Of a stretch of 64,000 nt of DNA, positions 1-9,900 are shown piece by piece (positions within the stretch are counted from its first letter, which is position 1; the number at the start of each line of letters is the position of its first letter). Source of the stretch: Anthopleura xanthogrammica (lineage: Eukaryota > Cnidaria > Anthozoa > Actiniaria > Actiniidae); the NCBI GenBank assembly GCA_964019055.1, contig OZ025211.1, positions 3,828,835 to 3,892,834 on the forward strand, read 5' to 3'. Below the pieces are notes generated by a model that made no database searches, was not told the DNA's origin, and saw only the letters and a list, made by a program, of their open reading frames with translations. Position numbers and translations under genes: made by a program.

Positions 1-199
1 CACTCTTTTACGCGCGCACTCCTTTATTCCATTATAATGTAGTGCTTCATTTGTCATTGCAAGAACATACCGTTACCGACTCCTTAGAACGTGCTCGCAG
101 TCTTTCCCAGGTAGCGTTTTTAGCGAACGCATTACAGTGTGGTAAGTCCCCACATGTCCATAGATTGCACTAGGATAGGATCAGAAGAACAAACAGTCA

Positions 200-503
200 G
201 TAGGGGCGGATCCAGGGGCGATCCAGGGGCGGATCCAGGGGCGGATCCAGGGGAGGGGTGCAGGGGGTGCGCACCCCCTTGATCGACTCTGTGTCTCTAT
301 TTTGAAGATACCTAATGCAAAATGTTTTTTCTCTTATTCTGAGAGTTGCACCCCTCCCTGGACTTTGTGCCCCTACTTTGAAACGTGCAAGGTATGCATG
401 CGACACAAGGCTCGATCTTTTTTTGGTAATTCGGAGTTTTCGCGGCCAGGTGCCCCTACAGCGCTACATCCTCCCTGAACAAAATCCTGGATCCACCCCT
501 GCA
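200..503. mobile_element. MITE-like element with 16-bp terminal inverted repeats
   Basis: The left side has several tandem copies of GGGGCGGATCCAGG and the right end reads CCTGGATCCACCCCTG, its inverted complement. The interior has short inverted GC-rich segments (TGCGCACCCCC and the like). No transposase is present, so it is a non-autonomous element or a derived repeat. Confidence 0.5.
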
Positions 504-600
504 GGATTGACAGAAATTGTTTAAAGTTCAAGTCACATTTCGTTATATATACACTTACAAGTAGATGGCCCTGTGTGTTGCTCCTGCTTGAGGATAAAGA

Positions 601-790
601 GTGGTGTGGAATTCAAGGGTAGCGCAGCGCGCGGTACCGTCTCTCAACTCTGGGGTCTCGGGTTTGATTTCTGGACTCAGCATGCACATGAGAGTAGAAT
701 TTGTTGAGTCTCTCTTGATTCGAGGGTTTTTCTCCGGGTTCTCCGGTTTTGTTCCCTCTGCAAATCCCAATTCCATATTTGAGCTAGTTT
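601..790 (+). mobile_element. tRNA-derived SINE, diverged copy
   Basis: Shows the family layout: a tRNA-like head (TCTGGGGTCTCGGGTTTGATT), then the diagnostic body GAGGGTTTTTCTCCGGGTTC TCCGGTTTT and a tail near AAATCCCAATTCC. It belongs with the copies at 971, 43621, 51905 (plus strand) and 15630, 58083 (minus strand). Confidence 0.65.
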
Positions 791-970
791 GCACCCGGGG
801 GTGGGGTTGGTGACTCTTGTGCCCACGCCGATGCCGGGTATTTAGATTACTAAATCTCTCTTATCTCGTTTTTAGGCATACCTGAGCCCCGAGGCTGCGC
901 GCCAAGACTCATGCAATAACGAATCAAATCAAGTTTATTCTAACCCTAAAATAATAAATATTTGGGAAGT

Positions 971-1160
971 ACGGGTGCATGGCGTAGCGTTCTCGCCTCT
1001 CTACAATGCGACCCGGGTTCGAGTCCCGCCGGGCTCGCTGTCGTATGTGAGTAGAGTTGTTTGTTGGTTCTCTCCTGTGCTTCGAGGGTCTTTCTCCGGG
1101 TTCTCCGGTTTTCCTCCCTCGGCTAAAATAAACTTCTAAATTCCAACTGGAATTATACGG
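971..1160 (+). mobile_element. tRNA-derived SINE
   Basis: The head has an A-box-like GGCGTAGCG and a perfect pol III B box, GGGTTCGAGTCCC. The body follows with GTGAGTAGAGTTG, CTTCGAGGGTCTTTCTCCGG and CTCCGGTTTTCCTCCCTC, and the tail is AAACTTCTAAATTCCAACTG. This is one of the better-preserved copies. It is a SINE and not a functional tRNA gene because the acceptor stem and cloverleaf are not intact. Confidence 0.8.
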
Positions 1161-1220
1161 TGGACGAAAAGCTACGCATTTCACAAAAGCTTATTATATA
1201 TATTGAATACCAATGTAATT

Positions 1221-1300
1221 TCTTCATTACCTGAAGAAGGCAAGTACTGGCTTGCCGAAATATCGTAAGATTAAAAAATTCTTCTACGATGTACTGGTTT
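1221..1300 (+). ncRNA. Hammerhead-ribozyme-like fold (Penelope-type signature), probably a relic
   Basis: Core CTGAAGA (1231-1237) matches CUGANGA. Stem II pairs GGCAAG (1239-1244) with CTTGCC (1251-1256), followed by GAAA (1257-1260). Stem III pairs ATATCGTA with TACGATGT, and a GTA cleavage triplet follows at 1291-1293. Against function: one extra A sits between the core and stem II, and stem I is weak. Minimal hammerheads of this form are known from Penelope-like retroelements; no reverse transcriptase is visible here. Confidence 0.4.
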
Positions 1301-1423
1301 TTCTCTTATACTTAAGTTTTATATTTTCACATACCCAGTTAGATCTACACTGATCCATCGTATACCGGCAAATTTGTTGTTCGTGGCGTTTGCAACACTA
1401 GTACTATTATTACACATACTTAC

Positions 1424-1905
1424 CTCGGAAGCCAGGCGGTCACAGACAAAGCAATAACACTTTTCGCAAAACAAACGATTGTTCGAGTAATCTCTACGCG
1501 GCATCTGTGCGTTATGACGAACTCCAAAAGTAAACACGTGGAATTTACAGTGTTCTCTTGCGTGTGGTAGGTTTAGACCGGCCTGTGAGAACGTTACTGC
1601 GATGTCCTCATCGATGCTTTCTATTACTGGTCTCTCAGCTGTGTACACAGACTTTGGTTCTGTTGAGAAGAATGAATGAATGAACGAATGAATGAACGAA
1701 CGGACGACAAATGAATGGTTAAGGGAATTAAGGAACAGATGGATGGACAAATGGATAGATGGATGGATAGATAGAGGCAGGGAGGGAGGTATAAATGAAT
1801 TAGTCCAGCGAAGTATGTCTTACGAGGAGGTGAAACGAAGATAACATCTCCATCAAAGTTATCAACATCAATGACAGAAGTATCCTTAGACTCCTTGGCT
1901 GACAT
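1424..1905 (-). CDS. Two 5' exons of an unidentified gene with a Cys-rich motif
   Basis: Seen: exon 1 runs 1905 down to 1824, starting at an ATG (first residues MSAKESKDTSVIDVDN) and ending at a good GTAAGA donor in phase 1. Exon 2 runs 1659 to 1424, begins after a CAACAG acceptor and ends at a GTAAGT donor. Joining them keeps the frame and gives about 105 residues. Exon 1 is acidic (DVDNFDGDV). Exon 2 carries NLPHAREHC followed by FCEKCYCFVCDRLAS, a compact C-x2-C-x-C-x2-C pattern of the kind that binds zinc. I have seen a similar LPHAR..C / CYCxVCD..AS pattern in other eukaryotic proteins but cannot name the family. Later exons, expected at lower coordinates, are not recognisable before the window edge. 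The gene is divergent from CCDC162, with start codons 1.4 kb apart, so the two may share a promoter region (inference). Function unknown. Confidence 0.6.
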
Positions 1906-3328
1906 CTTGCCGGAACTGTCGTCTTGATATCAGTCCCCTTAAAATAGAACATGCATGGAAATGAGAAAAAAGAAGAGAAAAACAGAATTGGGCACAACAA
2001 AAAGGAGCCGCTTAACCATCCCATTCTTGGGATCGTGCTGTTCAACTATTGGAATGAATACAATATCAAAAAAAAAAAAAGTGCTCAGTGCTAGTAAAAT
2101 GAATGAAAATTATAATTTAAAAATCACATTTCATCAATACCTTATTTGATCAAACTCAGGGCAAGGCTTTTATCCACAAATCGAATTGAAAATTAGCGTT
2201 ATTAAAATTGAAGAAAAACACTCGAAACATGTGATGCCGAGTCATAACAAGCTAAGATGTTTCAAACAACTGGAGCAAAATATGTATTAATCTTGGCCTT
2301 CATTCAGGGAAACAAGGCACCGAGAACAGTTCCAAGAAGTAATAATTTCAGTCTAAATAAGACAGACAAGTGCTAATTTAAAAGTTGATTTTATTTCCTT
2401 TGGGAACAGTTATGTAAAGGTCTTCCAAACATTTCTCAAAACAGAATTCAAACAGTTCTCAAACTTTATTAGATATTTCTGTGTTTCATATCAACAGCAA
2501 TTTAAACAATATCAAGTTATATTTTAGACTAGTCCATGAAATATTTGTCTAGCAGTTTTGCGGATTTTTAATGTTTCTATATAAAATACGGGTTCTGTCC
2601 TCTGGCGCTTTTCAATTATTTCGTGAAACTTCATATAAACGTTTAAAAATTAACTATTCTTTACTGTATCAAGTGGCTTAGAAATACTGAATTAAGGTAA
2701 GTTGAATATGAGAGAAATTCGTCGTTCACTCCTCGTGTCCTTGAAGCTAACTTACTTCAAGAAAGAGTGAGTTTAAAACTGAAAAATTCCATCGAATAAA
2801 ACGCTATTTTCTCCTTTTCAGACCGTAAAACATATCAACGCTTCCTTATATATGAATTGAAATACTATAGAACGTAAAAAACTGTAGAATGAGAGTTTTT
2901 CTTACCTTTTTTAGTCGCCTTCACATCGTTGTTCAAGTTTCATTCAACTTGCAGAGGTGATTTGAATTTTCGCGGTAATAAATTACTAACAAGGGAGGGA
3001 GGGGAGAGTCAATATTGTTCCAGAGTTTTTAGCACAATAAAAAAAAGCTGTATTGCTTTCTTCAATCCAAAATACGCCTTAGAAAATCTTTAACTATTTA
3101 TTTAACTAGAGGATGTAATTTCTAAATCAATATTTATCGTTTTTATTTTTTTATTGGGTGTAAATAGTTTTGTACTTAGTGGAGTAGGGAAGGGAATAGT
3201 GCGTACATAAGATCGAGGGTCGCTAATGGTAACTAAGTGAGCAAAATGGCTGCCAAAACACTTCCAAATGGTTCTTTGGGAACCAAATAATCAGCCCTGA
3301 TGCCGAATCTATAAAGATCTAGCTCACC
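1906..3328. other. Divergent intergenic region between the left gene and CCDC162
   Basis: This is AT-rich and contains no exon I can support. It should include the 5' UTRs and promoters of both divergent genes. No clear TATA box or CpG island was identified. Near the right end a 14-codon upstream ORF (3246-3290) precedes the CCDC162 start. Confidence 0.5.
3246..3290 (+). promoter_or_regulatory. Upstream ORF in the probable CCDC162 5' UTR
   Basis: ATG in a favourable context (AAAATGGCT) opens a 14-residue reading frame, MAAKTLPNGSLGTK, and stops 38 bases before the CCDC162 ATG at 3329. It counts as a uORF only if the transcript starts upstream of 3246, which the sequence alone does not show. 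Confidence 0.35.
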
Positions 3329-6300
3329 ATGGAAGGAATATATGAAATTTCGTCCTCAGAGAAGGTAAAGACGTTAGAAGAAGACCTGAAGAAGGAGTTA
3401 AAGGAGCTTCAAAATGAAGTTGAAGACGGGAATTTTTTAAGCACAGGTCCCATGAAAGCTTCTGGGTGAGTTTGTTTACGCTCTAAAAATATTCTTTGAT
3501 TTCCGAAAGAAAATAATTTCCTAATTTCAGCTGTAAGTATGTTTTTTTAAGTGTTTCTTCGACCTTGGTAAAAAAAGTAAAGTTATTTTTATAGAGATCT
3601 TTCCGGCCAGATGATAGTGTATTGTACTGTCTTTTATTGTTGCTAGGACGAATCGTTTACAATTATTTTCGAAGCTTCTTGCTGTGCCATAATTCGATCG
3701 GAAATAATAATAACCAGGGTAATACATAGTTAAAAAAGCATGATATAAACTCGTGACTCAAACACGCTTGATACTTATAACATTGAGTGGTTTTTATTGC
3801 TATAGATTTGTGAATATTGTCGCTGTCTGATTTCGTTCGCTTTAGAATTATTCAGGGGTCTGTACATAATCACTTTTAATCTATCAATTTGCATGTAGAG
3901 AGCTGGGTTAAACGTTGCGAAAAACTCAATATATATCTTCTCTTTTAAAATAAAAGGCTCCTGAAAACGAATGTTATGACTTCTTTTTTCATTATTTATT
4001 TGAATTACTGTAACTTCACGACTTTTTTGTCTTCGTTAACTGGATATTTTTACAACTAATCAGTATATATTTCAAGTTTATTGTTTCCAAGGCGCGTATG
4101 TTTTTTCTTTTCGAAGTTTATCATTTTTGAACTTGATTTTTTTATTATTTATAGTTCGATTCCTCTGCCTAAAGATGTTGAGCATTTCAAAAGGGAAAGA
4201 AAGCTTGCGATCACGAAAAGTCTACAGGTAAGTTAATGAAGTATGTAATTATTACACGACTACATGTTTATTTTATAGCTGTCACTAATGCAAAAGTGTT
4301 GCTCTTCTTAGAAGTAAATTATTAATTAAACATTCAGCTTTGTCGCCGGTACATCTATAGAATTTTAAATTTCCGCTATGCTCGTGATAACCATCATTTG
4401 GATAAACAAACAAAAAACAAAAAAGAAAAACTTACAAAACAAAATTAATAGATATAAACATAGGAATTATAGAATAAAAATTCTCTTAAAAAATCAAGCT
4501 TTTTTGGCATAAGTTTATAGTCTTAATGCTCATGTTTTATAGACCACTCTCATGTTACGTCAAAGCAGCTCAATTTGGAGGACAAAACAAAAAAATTTCA
4601 ATCTCCTGAGAATTGGAACCTGTTGTTTTGTCCTCCAAATTGAGCTGCATTCAGATGTGCTGCATGGGGTCTATTCTTTGTTTGAGCATACAGTAGTCAT
4701 AAATTAAGCTAAGTTTTTGAGAGGAAGAACTTATAGCTAAAAGCAGACAAACTACCTACATTTGTATAGACAGGTACAGTAGTCAAATTGGTGTACAGAA
4801 TTTTAGGCACCCAAATTAAAAGTATCACTGCTGTAATCTAATAGGTCAGGGAAGCACAGTCATTGGTTATTCAAGCCGACGTAATGCAGGAAGAGATGGA
4901 AACATGTGATAAACTGGAATATACTGCAAAAAGTATCCCATTGCTGCTTCATCAGGTATTAATTTTGCAACCATAGAATAAAACAGGTCATTGTATTATA
5001 AATGCATATTTAATTTCTAACAAATTGTTATGCAATGTTTAGTTCTTCACAGACAGGATAGAACATCTAGTTCAGTGTAAACATATGCACATGCTGAGAT
5101 GGGCTCGGTTCAATGAACATTCCAAAGCAATGGAAAACCTCTACCCTGCTTATCAAGAAAGACTGAGGTATGAAAATTGAATCACAAAACAAATTAATAA
5201 ATCAATAATTAATAAATGAAGCAAGATAGAAAGAGAACCTCTCGTCAAAGTGACCCTGGCATGGTGTGGTGACATCCTCAAGAGACCATTTTAGAGGTGC
5301 GTGAGTGCTTTCAAAAATATCACTGGCGCAGACATGATCTTTAAGCATTTTCGGGCAGTGTCAATAGTGCGTGTGATCTTGCCTGAAAATGCCTATTTTT
5401 CGTGTCTGCACCTGCAACATTTTTGAAAGCTCTCGCACATCTCAAAAATGGTCTATTAGCAAGAGTGTATTTGTAGAAACATTCCTGAGGGGTAGGGTAG
5501 GGCCAATCTCCCCATACCTCCACATCTAAAAACCATTCTTGCATTTCTTGCAGTTACATAATGGAGGAATATCATGATACAGTATACCGAGCAAGACGGC
5601 TTGCTGTTGCATGCGAAGCATCATTGGCAAATAGTGCATCTGCAATGGATTCAGTGACGATAGAAGATTTGTTGATTTATACAAGATGGATGGTCTGCCA
5701 GATGCATTCAGTTAAAAGGATCAACAACTTTTTGAGGGTAAGTAATATACACTTAAAATATGCCTCTCTTTTAGTTTTAAGGAGGAACATTTATTGCATT
5801 CGATTCAATATGTAATACACATTTCAGTTGTAATAGGCCTTTTGCATATATAGCCGAATGGGCTATTGACTCGTAGGCCATGAGGGCGAGAGGTCTAATT
5901 GTTTTAGTAAAAACCTACTAATCGGTCCAATATAAGGATGCAAAAAGTTTTGGATTTTGCTTAAAATATATTTTTTTTGGTTTTCAAAACCGGCGCTTTT
6001 CGCTACTAGAGGTCTATCACTAATAGACCCCTAGTAGCTCAGCCAATCACAGGGCTCGGTTGGTGATAGACCATTAGTAGGTTTTTTCTAATACTGGATA
6101 TACACCTAATTGCAAAAACGTTGTCATACAACATTTGAACATTTGTAGTTTCAAGATTAGGAATAAATTAAAAGTACAAAAGAAAGAGTTCTGCTTCAAT
6201 GATCTTCTTTTGTACTTTGAATTTATTCCTAATCCACTAAACTACAAATGCTCAAATGTTGTATGACAACGTTCTTGCAAGTAGGTGTATCCAAAAGCTT

Positions 6301-6905
6301 TTCCAAAATACTTTTTGCCCTTATACTGTAAGATACTTTCGATTCCAAGATACAAAGTATTTTATAGTTTGTTTGCCATCCAGCAGAGACTTCCCCAAGG
6401 GACCTTGGGCTGAATTGATTCGTTATCAAAGTGATATATCAGCATGTGACTGTTTGATGCAAATGACCTATTGCTCATGATGATTTTTCTGGGTATTTTG
6501 CAGATTATTGAATGGCTTCCCTCCATGCACAAGAATAACATCAAACCACAAGAAATTGAAAAAGAAGAAAAACCAGTTGAAGTTGAACAAAAGCCATCCG
6601 CTCCACCCTCCAGAGCAAGAGGAAACTTAAAAAAGATTTTGAGTCAAGTATCAATCACAGCTCACCTTCATGTCTTGAGGCCAACACACCAGCCTGATGC
6701 AAGCCTCCCTCCCCCTCCCCCTCTCAGTTTATCTCCCTATCAATTAGTATCAGCCACTAGCCCATCTGTTGCTGCTGCAGCTGCTGCATCAGGGGGAGGT
6801 CTGGCATCAAACGAGATTCACTTGAAGCTCCCACTACATGAGACGTCGCTGCAGAAATTGAAGCCTTTGATGGAGTTCTTCATGTCTTGTTATGCTATTG
6901 ATATG
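3329..6905 (+). CDS. CCDC162: CCDC162 exons 1-6 (residues 1-344), DUF4549-type N-terminal region
   Basis: Exons: 3329-3465, 4155-4227, 4845-4955, 5043-5167, 5554-5737, 6504-6905. This is the best conserved part. A short coiled coil (residues 8-35) is followed by basic and hydrophobic helices through IIEWLPSMH. Exon 6 (402 bp) adds a low-complexity Lys/Glu and Pro/Ala linker (PSAPPSRARG, SLPPPPPLSL, an Ala run near residue 310). It then returns to ordered sequence (LPLHETSLQKLKPLMEFF). Introns here hold MITEs at 4539, 5908 and 6096. Confidence 0.87.
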
Positions 6906-9900
6906 GTAAGCTATGCTTGTTGGAAGGATGTGAAAGCTTAACTTAGTAGAAAGTGTTGCTATTTTCCTCATCATGACAACAAAGTGGGATGCGTTGGCCA
7001 TGGGATGGATCCCTACCCTATAACGAGGAAAAGTCTTTAGGGCTAAAATGACATTTGGAATTATTTTGTACTTTCCCTCAGAACATTTTTTTTTTGATAC
7101 TCGGGACTACTGTACGACGTTGGTCAGTAGAAATGGAGAATAGAATCAACAATATTGGTTTTCCCCAAAGTTCATTAATTTGACCCGAATAGTTCTGCAA
7201 AATGTATAGGTCGGGGAACATTATTAGTTCTATTAGTCCTCCCTCCTTTCCAGTATGGACACCCTGTCTCAGCTATATCTGCCCAATTCTGGCAGACTTT
7301 GAATTCAATTTGCATCTGCACCAAGCACTTTTCTAAAGGCGCAGACACACGGTACAACGTTGTGCGCAATATTGGAGGCAATGTTGCTGAAGTAGGATCG
7401 TTTTCTACTTCAGCAACATTGCGTACAATAAATTGCGTCGTGTGACATGGCTCGCAACATCGATTGCCTGCAGCATTGCGTGCAATTTTGCACCGTGTGT
7501 CCGTAGCTTAATTGTTTTTCAAATGTCCTCATGTTGTTTTCTTGTTAATTCCAGGAGATAAACCAAGTGAACACGCACGCAGATGAAATGGACTTGTTCA
7601 CCATGGTAACCCGACGATTCAAGAAGGTGTTTTCCAAACAAGAGCAACTACGAACCTTTCCTACTTATGACGCATCAAAGGAGGTGAGATAAACCTTGCG
7701 CAACGCCTTCGTGGATGTTGCTCCTATTACCACCCCGCGCGCAACAAATTTTCATTGTTGCAGAGAGTAGAAAAAGCTTCTACTTCTGCAACAAAGTCGC
7801 GCAACAAAATTTATTGTTGTACCACATTCACTCTGCAACGTGCATCGCGACAATGTTGCGCGACAAGTTGCACGATTTCGTTGCTCATATTTCCGCGCCT
7901 CCACTCCTGGAAAAACATGCGCATGCGCTAATGTGATCGATGCCAAGTACAAAGAGGCTTTTTCCAAGTTGTGTAATAACGACTCTATCACAATGAATCT
8001 TCACAGGAGCTTGGTGATGCTAAAATACGAAGTCAAGGTGTATTGTACACGTTCAAGCAAACATCAAACTGGACTCCTTTTGTTCAGCTCAGGTAAGAGA
8101 ATTACTACTTGTTTGCGTTTATATCTCGAACTTCTGTTGTAGCTGTTTGATTATGTAGTGTTCTTCTCTCCTCTTCTCTCTCGCTTGCTGCAGTAGAGGT
8201 CATGGTAAAAGTGTAACGTGTACTAATTTACTTGTTTTGTTCAGACCTGAGAGAGATGCCAATCAGATCAAAGTCATGTCAAAACTGAGACAAGAAGGAC
8301 ACATTGACGAGGTAAATACGTAACTTGAAAATATAGAATTCGCTTTTACTTGCGCCTTTTTATTTACAGGATAATTTATTTTTTGTTAACAATAACGCTG
8401 CTGAAAGATCGTTTTCTTTAATCTTTCCCAGCTTCTGAAGTCGCATGCTCGATTTCTTCACGTACAAGACAGCACGGTTAGTGAAGTATATGTTTTCAGT
8501 ATTAATTATGGCTAATAACTGAATACTTATCGATCATTTGGTTTGTTTTGATTGGCTTGGGGCGTTTTGCGCAAGATTATGTGCGCAAATTAATGAGAAG
8601 TTTTCTTTTGAGTGGGAAACGTACAGTACTAACTTATAGCACGTGCATGATATGGCTTCTCGTTGTTTTTTCATGAGTTATGAATCGTCTAAACACAGCG
8701 CGTAGTTACGTACGGACAAGATAAGACGAGATACGCATGCACTACGGCTATGAATTTGCAGTATCGTTTCCCGCCATACAAAAATTGCTCAATTAGTGTT
8801 GCGACATGCTATTTTATGCGCCCACCCTCGTCTTCCGCGAGAATATTTCCATTAGAGCGCAGGCTTGTCCGTCTTACCTCATGAGATGTAAGTCAATGAA
8901 CAGAGTTTTAACCGAGTTTTCAATATAATACTGTAGCGAATTCTCCTTGCGCTGCGAGAACATGTCAAGGCTGTGATTGATCCACCCAGACCGTTACCAG
9001 CCTCGGTCACTACACACAGAACACAGAACGATACAGCGGCGGTTTGGAAGAAGATATTCAAGTACGCATCAGCCAGGTAAGACATGAATGATGACACCCT
9101 TAGTTTTGCTTTCCAGAGATTCCACATATTTTTGCTTAGGTCCAGTTCAAACGTCGATCTTCTAACGAGTCTAACCAAATCACATCAAATTATCCATTGT
9201 TTTCAATGTGTTCGGCTCATGTGAAGTCCGACGTTTGAACTGGGCTAAAGATATTGCGATGTTCACGCTTTTCTACTCAGTTCATTCCCACAACCCCCCC
9301 CCCCCCCTCCCTCCTCCGTTTTGATCTCTGGAACCCTAGCTATTTCCGCGCATGCACAGTACGTGTATTTTAATATGTGTCAAACATGTTTGATTGCCCC
9401 TTCAGCCATCTTAAATCTACTTTTTGAACCACAAACCGTGCTTTACTACCAATTTGGAGGAAGGAGGTGTATTTTAGTTATAGGCGCATCATTTTATATG
9501 TATTTCTTACATATTTCTCGTTTTTATTGTGTTTCACTTACAGCTTGACGCGTGAAGATGTTCTAGACTTCGACTCCAAAGTCACTGATGATGAACTTGG
9601 TGTAGGCGCCAGCAGTGGCGAGTTTGATCTCGGGTCAGCGGTAGAACTACTTGGTTTAGAGGATGACGATGCTAAGACACAAGCTAACATGTTACAGGGT
9701 GCATACATGTCATTCTTACTCATGAGACACCTTAGACTGAGAGATCTGCAGAGAACGGTAAGTTGTATGACTCAAAATGAATGAATAAATAAGATAAATA
9801 AATGGGATTTAGCTGTGGCACTTCTACAGAGTAGCTATTTGTCCACTGAAATTTAGTCAGTAACGTCCCAATAGTGATTCGGTACTCTTCAACACGTCAT

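Larger units (their letters stand above)
1..1423. other. Repeat-rich flank without a recognised gene
   Basis: This stretch is downstream of the left gene's visible exons and may contain its later introns. It holds an inverted-repeat element (200-503), two SINE copies (601-790 and 971-1160) and a hammerhead-like fold (1231-1294). No exon with convincing coding signal and splice sites was found. Confidence 0.6.

Noticed and set aside
1010..1034. Functional tRNA genes at the GGTTCGAGTCCC sites (also 43674)
   Set aside because: Only the A-box-like and B-box segments are present. The cloverleaf and acceptor stem cannot be formed and the same 3' body follows each copy, so these are SINEs.
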